Assembly: GCA_964519835.1 (NCBI GenBank)
Contig: CAZFLD010000001.1
Location: forward strand, 85,293 to 149,292
DNA length: 64,000 nt
Source of the DNA: CAZFLD01 sp964519835
GTDB taxonomy: Bacteria; Spirochaetota; Spirochaetia; DSM-27196; CAZFLD01
Reading direction: 5' to 3'
The notes beneath the pieces were generated by a model. That model searched no databases. It saw only the letters and a program-made list of their open reading frames with translations, and had not been told where the DNA came from. Below are positions 41,275 to 49,909 of this stretch, in pieces. The number at the start of each line of letters is the position of its first letter. The first letter of the stretch is position 1. The translations under genes and the position numbers were made by a program.

Positions 41275-42186
41275 TCAATTCGGGCGGGGCGCAACGACTA
41301 CAATACGTCCGTTGCGTAGGATATGAGCGGCGCTCGGGCTGTACAAAAGTGTGGCCGCATCTCCGTCGGAAATGATAATGTCGGCCGGCTCGATGCCAAA
41401 AAGCTCCCGCGCGATGACCCGAAGCGGCGCCGGCCCCGCTCGGCGCTCAACGGCGGGATCGCCAAACTCCTCTACGTACACGATGCTTCCCCCATTGGCG
41501 AAGGCCTCCGGCAGCATCGTTCCTCGTTCAAATAGGACCTTGAGGCCCTCATCGAGAATCCGCGGGAACAACGCAGGTTGAAGGGCGGATGTGCCGGCGC
41601 CGCGCACCTCGAGTTGTTGGGGAACGTAAATCACAAGGCCGGAAAACGACGTCGTGGGCGTCCATACAAGGCGACGTGGCAGCGGTAGGGGAGTATCGTA
41701 ACTCACCAGACGCGTGGTGAGCTCCGGCACAACCGGGACCGCATAAGCGACCGTAAGCTCTTGGAGATTACGCGACTGGATCACGGACAGCTTCTCTCGC
41801 GCCGAGACCGCGGCTCGAAGGTCGGCGAAGAGGGAGACATCACGTTCGAGAACGTCGGCCAACGTCCGTTGGTGGTCATATTGTAGGGGCAGGAGCTCAT
41901 CAAGGATCAACTCGTCCGCCGCCTCGTCGATGCGGCGCTCGGTTTCATACGGCGCGGTGGGTCGCCGACGGCTGCTTGCCTGGATCGGCGAAGTGATTTC
42001 CACAAGCAGGCGTCCGTTTTCCCAATCCATCTCGGCGGACACGTCATAGCCGACGGCTTCGACCGCATCCGGCAATGCTTGGCCATAAAGCGCCGGAACC
42101 GGCGGGCCAAGCAAGGTCAAGAGTAGGAAAAGGACAATTGCAAGTCGATTCCCAACTATCGACCGCCACAATTCGTGTTTACTCAT
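41275..42186 (-). CDS. Exported protein of unknown function
   Basis: 303 aa with a hydrophobic signal peptide at about 14-35 (LAIVLFLLLTLLGPPVPAL) and an Ala-x-Ala-like end. The rest is soluble, with alternating strands and helices (EITSPIQASSRR, YVPQQLEVRGAG). I do not recognise a family. It overlaps the lytic transglycosylase stop by 8 bases and is followed 33 bases later by the SH3-like lipoprotein, so it is probably part of the same envelope operon. Confidence 0.7.
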   Translation of the reverse strand: MSKHELWRSIVGNRLAIVLFLLLTLLGPPVPALYGQALPDAVEAVGYDVSAEMDWENGRLLVEITSPIQASSRRRPTAPYETERRIDEAADELILDELLPLQYDHQRTLADVLERDVSLFADLRAAVSAREKLSVIQSRNLQELTVAYAVPVVPELTTRLVSYDTPLPLPRRLVWTPTTSFSGLVIYVPQQLEVRGAGTSALQPALFPRILDEGLKVLFERGTMLPEAFANGGSIVYVEEFGDPAVERRAGPAPLRVIARELFGIEPADIIISDGDAATLLYSPSAAHILRNGRIVVVAPRPN

Positions 42187-43285
42187 CGGCGGTCTCCCAC
42201 AACAGCGGATTTTGTCGGTATTCGGGAATCAACGCCGGCCCAACCGATGAATATGCTACCTCCGACTGGGCGTTTTCCCCCACCGACTCGGAGTTCCGGG
42301 CCACGTAGAGAAGCAAGTCCTCCGGCACGCCAAGCCGGTCGGAAAGCTCCGACAACGACATTCCCGCCGGCGGAAACAACGGACGAAGTCGAAGAAGATG
42401 CTCGCTCTCGGCCACCAATCGTCGCACGGTCTCCGACGTTTCCTTTGGAAAGCGGAGGACGTGGCCTCGAGTAGGCGTCACAACAGCCGCGGATGCAGCG
42501 TTTGCCTCGAGCATCAGTTCCACCGGAATCCCCGCCCTTTCGGCGAGGACGATCAGGTCAACCGGTTCCTCCAGCACTAGAAAGTCCCACTCCGTGGGTT
42601 CCCTCCACTCCAGGTCGATTCCGTGACGCCCGGGGTAGGCGACCAGGGGAGCTACCGCCAGGAATTTCAAGATGTAACGCTTTGGCTCGGGCGGGAGCCC
42701 ATCGTACGCGGCCAGAAACCGCTTCCGAGGAGTATCGCCCTCTGCGGCCTCCATTGCCCTGGACACCAGCCCGAGACCGCCGTTGTAGGCCGTTATCGCG
42801 GCCCACCAGTCGCCGAGAGCGTTGTAGTTATGGATGAGCTTATCCAGTGCCGCGAGTGTGGAGAAGAATACGTCCCGGCGATCGTCGAGGTCGTCCCGGA
42901 TACGCATCCAATTGGGCACCGAATGATCCATAAACTGCCAGACGCCGACGGCTCCCGAGCTGCTCACGGCGCCGACTTGGAAGTGCGACTCGATGACCGC
43001 CACGCCCAGGATTTCGTGAGAGAGGCCACGCGCCGAGAGTAGGGCATCGATCTCGCTTCTGTACGGGTGCATTCGCCGCAACGCGGCGCCCACACCCGGC
43101 TTGAGCTCGTTGCGCAGGCGTTGCACCGCCTCGTCAAAGGGGCCCGACTCGTAGATCGTGTACAGCTCGGGCCCGACGTGGCCCTGCAGCGGCTGTGTCG
43201 CGCCGGCCGCCGTCAGCGGCAGTACCGCAACAAAGAGGTGGATAAAAGCTCTTACAGTCGTTCGCCGAAAAGGATGCCCGCCCAT
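42179..43285 (-). CDS. Periplasmic lytic murein transglycosylase (SLT domain, LysM-like tail)
   Basis: 368 aa with a signal peptide (about 10-28). The SLT domain has catalytic Glu in GVAVIESHFQVGAVSSSGAVG and QFM, and AAITAYNGG further on. The C-terminal segment (MSLSELSDRLGVPEDLLLYVARN) resembles a LysM fold, as in MltD. It cleaves peptidoglycan between MurNAc and GlcNAc. ATG 43285 is used; a TTG at 43291 is possible. It overlaps the TPR lipoprotein gene by 34 bases. Confidence 0.88.
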   Translation of the reverse strand: MGGHPFRRTTVRAFIHLFVAVLPLTAAGATQPLQGHVGPELYTIYESGPFDEAVQRLRNELKPGVGAALRRMHPYRSEIDALLSARGLSHEILGVAVIESHFQVGAVSSSGAVGVWQFMDHSVPNWMRIRDDLDDRRDVFFSTLAALDKLIHNYNALGDWWAAITAYNGGLGLVSRAMEAAEGDTPRKRFLAAYDGLPPEPKRYILKFLAVAPLVAYPGRHGIDLEWREPTEWDFLVLEEPVDLIVLAERAGIPVELMLEANAASAAVVTPTRGHVLRFPKETSETVRRLVAESEHLLRLRPLFPPAGMSLSELSDRLGVPEDLLLYVARNSESVGENAQSEVAYSSVGPALIPEYRQNPLLWETADE

Positions 43286-44307
43286 TCCCAATTACCGTTG
43301 ATTTCAGGATCGGCGGGAAAGTCGATTCTCCTGAAGTAGAGATACCATGTCTGAATACGGATGCCCCAGCCGGTGGTCCGCAGGTAGGCCTCTTTTTCGT
43401 TCGAGCCGATGTCCAGGTCACGGTTGTAGCGCACCGAGTTTGACAGGAGCTCGCCGATCTCCCATTGAATCTCGCTGTTTTCGTCCGATTCCTCTTGGCC
43501 CCACGACATGGAAAAAAAGTTTACCCCGGCGCGGTGAGACAAAAGCCGTGCAGGGTTGCGAAGGTCGATGGCGACTTTGATCGCGTACACCAAATCGTCG
43601 AGGCTTTCGAAGGTCCAGTCCTTTCTCGAGTCATAAAACTCCAAAAGTTCTACTATCTCGGTCCGAGCATCGGGCGCATCAGGAATTTCCGCGTCAGGAT
43701 CCTGGACAAACCGCCGGTACGCCTCAAACGCCTGTTCCCACTCGCCCAACTCTTCGTAGCTTTTTGCCATGTAGTAGTGCGCTTCGCCAACTTCGATACT
43801 GTTAGGAAACCGCGTCAGAAGCTCCTGGTAGAACCGAATTCGCTTCTCCGGCTCTTCGGTGAGGCGCACCAGTTCGCTCAAAGCGGAAAAGTGTACGGAC
43901 CGTTCGCGCACCACCACGTCCGGATAGTTCAGGACCGCCCGCTCGAAGTAGTCCTGCGCCAGGTTCGGAAATCCCTCGTTCCGGTACGCTTCCGCCGTGA
44001 GGACGAGATAGTATGCGTTAAACGGATCATCCGGAACCCGTTCCACGTGGGTGGTCAAAAAAGCAGGCACGCGTTCCTGGTGGCCTGCCGCAATCAGCCG
44101 TGACGCAATGCGCTCGGCGAGGACGACCTGGTCGGCCGGCGAGCCGGCGGCCTTGTTGTAGTGGGCCAAGAGCTCTTGTTGTTCCTCGCGAACCTCACGG
44201 GACCCAACAAGGTAGTATTGATCGATGTCGGCGCACGCGCCGAGGAGTACGATCATCGCCGCCGCGTGCAACGTGTGAACAGCCGGGCGAGTACGTCTAT
44301 ACTTCAC
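43252..44307 (-). CDS. TPR-containing lipoprotein
   Basis: 351 aa from GTG 44307. The N-terminal hydrophobic stretch ends in a lipobox (VLLGAC), so a lipidated Cys is expected near residue 23. Helical repeats fit TPR units (e.g. EAHYYMAKSYEELGEWEQAF, AYRNEGFPNLAQDYFERAVL), with a later unusual domain containing WGIRIQTWYLYFRR. It probably scaffolds an envelope complex with the transglycosylase just downstream. A longer frame upstream lacks a signal peptide and crosses the promoter, so it was not used. Confidence 0.8.
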   Translation of the reverse strand: MKYRRTRPAVHTLHAAAMIVLLGACADIDQYYLVGSREVREEQQELLAHYNKAAGSPADQVVLAERIASRLIAAGHQERVPAFLTTHVERVPDDPFNAYYLVLTAEAYRNEGFPNLAQDYFERAVLNYPDVVVRERSVHFSALSELVRLTEEPEKRIRFYQELLTRFPNSIEVGEAHYYMAKSYEELGEWEQAFEAYRRFVQDPDAEIPDAPDARTEIVELLEFYDSRKDWTFESLDDLVYAIKVAIDLRNPARLLSHRAGVNFFSMSWGQEESDENSEIQWEIGELLSNSVRYNRDLDIGSNEKEAYLRTTGWGIRIQTWYLYFRRIDFPADPEINGNWEWAGILFGERL

Positions 44308-44395
44308 GAAGGGATAATAAAGAAAAGCCGCATCTGATTTCAAGACGATCGGGACTACCCAGGCACGGCCAAGGGCTGGTATTCTCGGCTCAACT

Positions 44396-45910
44396 ATGCA
44401 ATTGGCCTTTCCGACGAGATTTGTACTTCGCAGCCTGCCGCTTGCCGGCGGAATAGTTCTCGTTCTCATTCTGGTCGGTACCTGCCGCCAGGACATCGTA
44501 GTGCGTCCGCTGGTGGACATCCGTGTGGAAACTGCGGTCTCCGATGCATTTCAGCAGGCCCTCGCGAAGCGCGGCTTGCCGTCGACAATTGGTGCCGCGC
44601 CCGTCGTGTATCGTCGATCCGAGCCGTTCACGACGCGTGGCGGCATGTCGCCGGAGCAAGTCGACCGGGTGCCGGTGGGCGGTTTTGACGTGGTCGTCCG
44701 TGACTGGACCACTACGGAGCCGCAGGGAATTGTTATCGCTGCGGAGACCTACGCTCCGGCTACCGACTTTTTGGATCCGCGGGTTTCGGTTTTATTGGAC
44801 GAGGTAGTATCCGGCGAGGTACCGGTTCTGCCGCTGGCAGAGATTCGGCTTCCGCAAAAGGCATTGGCCGTTGACGGTCTGTATCCGAACAACCCGGCCT
44901 ATCCACTGCGCAGGCGCGTCGAGATCGTGACACGTGGCGCCATCGAAGAGATTGAAGAATGGGCCCGATTCGTGGCATTCGAAACGATCGAAGACGTTGC
45001 CTTTGTAGCTGCCGTCGGAGACCTGATGGTTTCTCGTGGTGTCGACGATGTCTTGGTCCTTCGCGACAACGGAATCGACCACATCTTTGGCGACACCGCC
45101 CCTATCCTGCGTGACGCGGACCTGACCCTCGGCAACCTCGAAGGAGCGATCACCTGGAGGACCACTGAGTGGCCAAAGGCATATAACTTCCGGTTCCGGC
45201 CGGACGTTGTCGGTCCCCTGAAAGAGGTCGGGTTTGACTACCTATCGTTGGCCAACAACCACGCGTGGGACTACGGTGAGATCGGCCTCATCGATACTCT
45301 TGACTACTTGGAGGAGTCCGGTATTGCCACGTCGGGCACCGGACGTCATGCTGCCGAAGCGGCGGAGCCCTGGGTAAGCGATCTCTCGGGTACCAGAATC
45401 CGCGTCCTCGGGATCGGCGCATTTCCCGCGGAGAGCACCTACAGCGGTGCGTATCACAGCCTGCCCACCGCCACGCGGGCCGGAATGCTCTTTGTCGACG
45501 AGCAGGGCTACTCAGCCGTGGAGGACGCCTTTGGTGAAAACAGCTTCGACATCGTGTTGGTGCACGGCGGGTACGAGTACAATCTCCGGCCTAACCAGTG
45601 GCAGATCAGCGCATACCGTAGGTTGGTCGATCACGGAGCGGATCTTGTTATCGGCGCCCACCCCCATGTGTTGCAGCGCATGGAGTACTACGGCGATGGG
45701 CTTATTCTCTATTCGCTGGGCAACTTTGTATTTCCCGGCATGTTTGTGAAAGAATACGCCGAAGACTCGGCGATCGCGCGGTTTGGTCTTGTCAACGGGG
45801 AGCTCAAGTATTTGGAGTTTGTCCCCGTGCGGCTGGAGAATACGATTGTCAGGATCTCTGATGATCCTGAGATTCTTGATCGGTTCTTTGAGCTGTCCCG
45901 GGAGCGTTGA
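44396..45910 (+). CDS. CapA-like metallophosphatase-fold protein, membrane-anchored
   Basis: 504 aa. Residues 11-28 form a hydrophobic segment that could be a signal peptide or lipoprotein leader (LILVGTC). An unfamiliar ~180-residue domain follows. From about 205 there is a CapA/PGA_cap domain: AAVGDLMVSRGVD, TLGNLEGAI, SLANNHAWDYG, HGGYEYNLRP, GAHPHVLQ. CapA proteins take part in poly-gamma-glutamate or related polymer metabolism. No capBC gene is seen here, so the role is uncertain. No good ribosome site precedes the ATG. Confidence 0.82.
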   Translation: MQLAFPTRFVLRSLPLAGGIVLVLILVGTCRQDIVVRPLVDIRVETAVSDAFQQALAKRGLPSTIGAAPVVYRRSEPFTTRGGMSPEQVDRVPVGGFDVVVRDWTTTEPQGIVIAAETYAPATDFLDPRVSVLLDEVVSGEVPVLPLAEIRLPQKALAVDGLYPNNPAYPLRRRVEIVTRGAIEEIEEWARFVAFETIEDVAFVAAVGDLMVSRGVDDVLVLRDNGIDHIFGDTAPILRDADLTLGNLEGAITWRTTEWPKAYNFRFRPDVVGPLKEVGFDYLSLANNHAWDYGEIGLIDTLDYLEESGIATSGTGRHAAEAAEPWVSDLSGTRIRVLGIGAFPAESTYSGAYHSLPTATRAGMLFVDEQGYSAVEDAFGENSFDIVLVHGGYEYNLRPNQWQISAYRRLVDHGADLVIGAHPHVLQRMEYYGDGLILYSLGNFVFPGMFVKEYAEDSAIARFGLVNGELKYLEFVPVRLENTIVRISDDPEILDRFFELSRER

Positions 45911-45941
45911 TAGATGTGTCGTCCGCAGTCGGTCTCTGTTC

Positions 45942-46307
45942 CTACGACTTCTCTCCCTCATCGTCCTCCATGTCTTCTTCAAGATCCAAAGGCGAGCCGA
46001 AAAGGTGCTCTCGAACGGTAGCGCCGGTGCCGGGGCCAAAGAAGACACCGATTCCGCGACGGCGTGTCAGCACCAAGACGCCAATCCAGGCTACAACCGT
46101 CAGAATGGAAAGAGCGTCTCCTGCACCAAGGCGGGAGAGGATACGCGCCAGCACAAATGCTCCGAGGCTGGTAGCCGCAAGTATAAGGGAGCCGAGGCGC
46201 TTGTCCGATGCCCGCGCCTGGACCCGGCGCTGAACGAGGTTAAAAGCAAGTAATGCCGTGGTGAGCCACAAAAAGATGGTCCCAATCGTATACAACACTA
46301 CCCACAT
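45942..46307 (-). CDS. Small membrane protein of unknown function
   Basis: 121 aa from ATG 46307. About three hydrophobic segments (1-23, 42-60, 66-82) are followed by a charged C-terminal tail with ELEEDMEDDEGE-like acidity. There is no recognisable family. A longer frame upstream to 46376 is possible but has no ribosome site. Its start is close to the start of the divergent TIGR02757 gene, leaving almost no room for two promoters. Confidence 0.6.
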   Translation of the reverse strand: MWVVLYTIGTIFLWLTTALLAFNLVQRRVQARASDKRLGSLILAATSLGAFVLARILSRLGAGDALSILTVVAWIGVLVLTRRRGIGVFFGPGTGATVREHLFGSPLDLEEDMEDDEGEKS

Positions 46308-46338
46308 AGTACGGCCGCAGGGGTCCGGAGAAAAGCCC

Positions 46339-47133
46339 TTGCTATCTAAAGCCGCCGCTTGGTCGTTTCGAGCCAATCCTCACGAGTTCTGCGAGACGGT
46401 GTACCACGCCTATCACCGGCCGGAGCTTGTCGCCCCCGATCCCCTGCAGTTCATACGACCCTACGCGGACCTCGCCGATCGGGAGGTCGCGGCATTGGTC
46501 GCGTCGTGCCTGGCTCTTGGACGTGTCGAAGGTATCTGTCGTGTGGTGGAAGATGTTCTGACGAAACTCGGTTCGCCGGCGGAAACAGTGCGGTGCATGA
46601 CCGCCGAAGAGCTGGGAGGGATGTTTAGCGGATTTGTCTATCGCTTTTTTCGCGCCGAGCACCTGGTGCTCCTCCTCTCAGGCATCGGAGATATCATCCG
46701 GCGGTACGGTTCGCTCGAGGCGGCCTTTTCTGTCTATCTTCGTGGCTCGGGGGGCGATCTTCGCGAGGCCCTCGGGCTTCTCCGCGACGCGGTTGTAGCG
46801 TGCGGCACCGGTACCGAGAGCATTCTGTTGGCGGATGCCCGCCGTGGTAGCGCGGCCAAGCGACTACATCTCTTTCTGCGATGGATGGTGCGCGCTGATT
46901 GCATAGATCCCGGAGGGTGGACCGTTGTGCAGCCACACCAGCTTCAGGTTCCCGTGGACACGCACATGCTGGCCATTGGCTCCGCCCTCGGTCTGACCGA
47001 CCGGAAGGTTCCGGACGCGCGAGCCGTCCGGGAGGTCACGAGCTTCTTTGCATCGATACGCCCGGACGATCCGGTACGGTATGACTTTTCGCTCACGCGC
47101 CTCGGGATACACCCGGACCTCCGAGATTTGTAG
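46339..47133 (+). CDS. TIGR02757/DUF2400 family protein
   Basis: About 264 aa. It contains the family-like elements RLHLFLRWMVRAD, PVDTHMLAIGSALGLT and VRYDFSLTRLGIHP, seen in TIGR02757 proteins, which carry a helix-hairpin-helix-like fold related to DNA glycosylases; the function is unknown. I prefer TTG 46339, which has CGGAG about eight bases upstream and avoids overlap with the divergent gene. In-frame GTG 46258 or ATG 46276 would extend the N-terminus. Confidence 0.75.
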   Translation: MLSKAAAWSFRANPHEFCETVYHAYHRPELVAPDPLQFIRPYADLADREVAALVASCLALGRVEGICRVVEDVLTKLGSPAETVRCMTAEELGGMFSGFVYRFFRAEHLVLLLSGIGDIIRRYGSLEAAFSVYLRGSGGDLREALGLLRDAVVACGTGTESILLADARRGSAAKRLHLFLRWMVRADCIDPGGWTVVQPHQLQVPVDTHMLAIGSALGLTDRKVPDARAVREVTSFFASIRPDDPVRYDFSLTRLGIHPDLRDL

Positions 47134-47188
47134 CGTGTCGTTTCTGAACCGTCACCGCTCATAGACGTGATATTACCCGCCGGCTGCG

Positions 47189-47217
47189 TTGTCATTGAGG
47201 CCGGTCGGCAGTACAAT
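47189..47217 (+). promoter_or_regulatory. Strong candidate rubredoxin promoter
   Basis: TTGTCA (47189-47194) and TACAAT (47212-47217) have a 17-base spacer; each box matches sigma-70 consensus at five of six positions. It is the best promoter match in the window. Confidence 0.65.
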
Positions 47218-47226
47218 ATAGATTCA

Positions 47227-47250
47227 CAAGAAACGCCACAAGAAACGCCA
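47227..47250 (+). repeat. Two tandem 12-bp repeats in the rubredoxin leader
   Basis: CAAGAAACGCCA occurs twice in direct succession (47227-47238 and 47239-47250), right after the predicted transcription start and directly before AGGAG. It could be a duplicated leader element or simply a slippage product. Confidence 0.7.
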
Positions 47251-47263
47251 AGGAGCAGTAGTG

Positions 47264-47425
47264 ATGCAACGATACGTATGTGATGTTTGTGGGTATATCT
47301 ACGATCCGGAAGAGGGAGACCCGGACGGCGGCGTCGAATCCGGTACGGCTTTTGAGTCTCTGCCCGACGATTGGGTATGTCCTATGTGCGGCGCGCCCAA
47401 GGAAGACTTCTCGCCGGAAGATTAA
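47264..47425 (+). CDS. Rubredoxin
   Basis: 53 aa. Two CxxC pairs, CDVCG (residues 6-10) and CPMCG (39-43), bind one iron, with YVC at the start and DDWVCP as expected. It is a small cytoplasmic electron carrier, often supporting peroxide or oxygen reduction and flavodiiron proteins. AGGAG lies nine bases before ATG; a GTG at 47261 is adjacent. A strong terminator follows, so the gene is monocistronic. Confidence 0.97.
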   Translation: MQRYVCDVCGYIYDPEEGDPDGGVESGTAFESLPDDWVCPMCGAPKEDFSPED

Positions 47426-47448
47426 CCGCGTCTATCCCAGTGATTTCG

Positions 47449-47480
47449 AAGCCGCCCGCAGCTGGGCGGCTTTCCTTTTT
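47449..47480 (+). terminator. Rho-independent terminator after rubredoxin
   Basis: The stem AAGCCGCCC (47449-47457) pairs with GGGCGGCTT (47464-47472) over nine bases with a 6-base loop, followed by TTTCCTTTTT. It lies 24 bases after the rubredoxin stop. Confidence 0.9.
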
Positions 47481-47503
47481 CCGAGGCTCCTTGGATCAGG
47501 TCC

Positions 47504-48559
47504 TTAGGAATGCAAGGCTGCTTGGCGCTTGTAGTGGTCCTCGAGCGTAATCGCCGTCATTGCCTCTACCACCGGAACAATCCGTGGGCAGATGCAGGCG
47601 TCGTGCCGGCCCTCGGTGCGTATGGTTCGTTCACGACCTTGGAGGTCCACGGTCTGTTGCGGTCGCGCGATTGATGAAGTGGGCTTGACCGCTACTCGGA
47701 AGACTAGCTCCGCACCTGTTGAGATGCCGCCGACGATACCCCCGGCGTTGTTTGTAACAAAGCCGTCCTTGGTCATCTGATCGTTGTGCTCACTGCCGCG
47801 CAATTCCGCAACACGAAACCCGGCGCCGAACTCGATACCCTTGATTGATCCGACCGACAGCATAGCGTGTGCTAAGGAGGCATCGAGCTTGTCAAAAACC
47901 GGCTCTCCGATGCCGGCCGAGAGACCGCTGACCCGGCATTCGACGATGCCTCCGAAGCTGTCCTCCGCGGCCTTGGCCTCTTCAACACGCTTTATCATGC
48001 GTTTGGCGGCGTCGGCATCTGCTGTTCGCAGTGGGTTTGCCTCGATTACCGCGGGATCGTATGTCGTGCAGTAAATACCGGCCGCGGCGGCAGTGTGGGC
48101 CAGAATCCGCACACCGCGTGCGGCAAGGAGCTTCTGCGCCACCGCGCCCGCCGCCACGCGGCCCGAGGTTTCGCGCCCTGAAGCCCGGCCGCTGCCGCGC
48201 CAATCGCGAATGCCGTACTTCTTCAGATAGGTGTAGTCCGCGTGGCCTGGGCGAAACATCTCTTTGATGTCGTCGTAGGCGCTCGGATCCGCATCCCTAT
48301 TGTAGAGAATCATCATCATCGGGGTGCCGGTGGTCTTGCCCTCGAAGTAGCCGGAGAGAATATGGACGGTATCGGGTTCCCTTCGTGATGTCGTAATGTT
48401 GGACTGCCCGGGCTTTCGGCGATCGAGCTGGTGCTGAATCTCGTCCACCGAGATCTCGAGGCCCGGGGTAACGCCGTCCACGATAACACCTACCGCTCCA
48501 CCGTGAGATTCGCCAAACGTGGTTACCCTGAATAGCTGTCCAAAGCTACTTCCCGACAT
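47504..48559 (-). CDS. aroC: Chorismate synthase
   Basis: 351 aa. The motifs are GESHGGAVG (near 13-21), DRRKPGQSNITTSRREPD, RDWRGSGRASGRETSGRVAAGA and DACICPRIVPVVEAM, all typical. It converts EPSP to chorismate using reduced FMN. ATG 48559 was chosen because GGGGAG lies seven bases upstream; the frame extends further but overlaps the shikimate kinase gene more. It overlaps aroK by 14 bases. Confidence 0.96.
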   Translation of the reverse strand: MSGSSFGQLFRVTTFGESHGGAVGVIVDGVTPGLEISVDEIQHQLDRRKPGQSNITTSRREPDTVHILSGYFEGKTTGTPMMMILYNRDADPSAYDDIKEMFRPGHADYTYLKKYGIRDWRGSGRASGRETSGRVAAGAVAQKLLAARGVRILAHTAAAAGIYCTTYDPAVIEANPLRTADADAAKRMIKRVEEAKAAEDSFGGIVECRVSGLSAGIGEPVFDKLDASLAHAMLSVGSIKGIEFGAGFRVAELRGSEHNDQMTKDGFVTNNAGGIVGGISTGAELVFRVAVKPTSSIARPQQTVDLQGRERTIRTEGRHDACICPRIVPVVEAMTAITLEDHYKRQAALHS

Positions 48560-49097
48560 CGAAGTACTCCCCAATAGCTGTAACGAGTCTTGCCGCAACG
48601 TCCGCGGACTCGAGGCCCGCTAACACTATACAAAGATCGGCCACCTGTCTGTACCGTGGCGCGCGAGCGAAGTACAGCTGCAGGTAACTCCGGTAGGGTG
48701 CATTTGTGTCGAGGATGGCGGGAATGCCCTTTTTTATGACACGCTTGTAGAGCCGCTCGGCTGTGCCGTCAAGAAACGCAATCAGCACCCCAGCTCTCCG
48801 TGCGGAACGTAACAGCTGAAGCGCCTCGGGCGAATCGACGACTCCTCCCCCGGTGGCGAGAATCCATTCGTCTTGTTCCGACTCCAGGAAGTCTTTGAGC
48901 GCGTTGGATTCGAGGCTCCGGAATGCGGTGGAACCGTGTGTTTGTACAAACTCTCGGGGCCGCATTCCCGCGGCCGCCGACACAAGGTCGTCGAGGTCGG
49001 AAAAGGGTATGGACAGCTGCTGTGAGCAAAGTCTGCCGACGGTGGATTTGCCGGAGTGTTTTATTCCGAGGATGATAGCTCGTCGTTGCGTTGTCAT
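48546..49097 (-). CDS. aroK: Shikimate kinase
   Basis: 183 aa. Walker A is GIKHSGKST (about 11-19), followed by DLDD, TGGGVV (substrate-binding region) and a YRSYLQLYFARAPRY adenine-side helix. It phosphorylates shikimate at position 3. Some residues of the usual E. coli AroK shikimate motif are not clearly in place, so the gene could be a divergent kinase, but the overlap with aroC supports the assignment. ATG 49097 was chosen; TTG 49118 is in frame. Confidence 0.88.
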   Translation of the reverse strand: MTTQRRAIILGIKHSGKSTVGRLCSQQLSIPFSDLDDLVSAAAGMRPREFVQTHGSTAFRSLESNALKDFLESEQDEWILATGGGVVDSPEALQLLRSARRAGVLIAFLDGTAERLYKRVIKKGIPAILDTNAPYRSYLQLYFARAPRYRQVADLCIVLAGLESADVAARLVTAIGEYFDVGK

Positions 49098-49129
49098 GGT
49101 CGTCTCTAAGCTGCTCAAGAACGGTGGGG

Positions 49130-49879
49130 CTAGTTGAGAGCGTCGGTCCTGAAGTGGTCCGTGAACTCGAGCTCGAGTTGGAATCGACGAACGACAAAGA
49201 GGAACTGCCCCTCCGCTTCGACAACTCCATCGGTGACATACATGTCACCGTTTTCGAGAAGCGCGTAGCGAAGCTGTACGTTGACAAAGTTCACAAAGGC
49301 GGGGCGCGGGTCTACGGTAAACTGCATCTCCACCGGTCCACCTTCGGACTCGGAGAGCCACACCGTGCCTATGGTCCGCTCCCGGCGGCCAAGTTGGTGA
49401 ACAAAATCGTAGGCGCGGCTCCGCATGCCGCTCTTCCACGCAACTCGGTTTGTCCGAACAAACGTGACGTTGTCTCTCTCTTCAGGCGCAAGAGGGCTGC
49501 GGTTGATGTCGGTGAACGGGTTGTCTCCGTCACCGGCGAGAAAGCGCTCCGCCATACCTTCCGAGCCTTCTTGTCGTTCCTCCGTGACGTCGTCGCCGTC
49601 TTTGGTGGCGTACACGACATGTGTTACGATTTCGCCCTGAGAACTCTCATATAGTTGAACGTGGGAGACCTCCTGAGTCATCAGTTCGTCTCGCCCGTTG
49701 CGCTGTACCACGGTTATAAACGTGTTTTCTGCAAGCCAATTCGCGTTCTCCGCAAAGCGGTGTACGGCTCGATCCCAAAGGGTGTCTCCAAACACGCCTT
49801 GTGGACCGATCAGCACCAACACGACAAATATCGCTTTCCGCAGCATCCGGCCTGCTTCACCGGTTCCTATGCTCCCCAT
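49130..49879 (-). CDS. Exported protein of unknown function
   Basis: 249 aa. A signal peptide (residues ~12-33, LRKAIFVVLVLIGPQGVFG) is followed by a soluble, beta-rich domain (ENTFITVVQRNGRD, VEMQFTVDPRPAF). I do not recognise the fold. GGAGG lies five bases before ATG 49879. It lies 30 bases downstream of the large outer-membrane protein gene and 32 bases before aroK, so it may be part of the same operon and of the outer-membrane protein's function. Confidence 0.7.
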   Translation of the reverse strand: MGSIGTGEAGRMLRKAIFVVLVLIGPQGVFGDTLWDRAVHRFAENANWLAENTFITVVQRNGRDELMTQEVSHVQLYESSQGEIVTHVVYATKDGDDVTEERQEGSEGMAERFLAGDGDNPFTDINRSPLAPEERDNVTFVRTNRVAWKSGMRSRAYDFVHQLGRRERTIGTVWLSESEGGPVEMQFTVDPRPAFVNFVNVQLRYALLENGDMYVTDGVVEAEGQFLFVVRRFQLELEFTDHFRTDALN

Positions 49880-49909
49880 GAATCCTCCGCTTGTTGTTCG
49901 AGATGTAAA

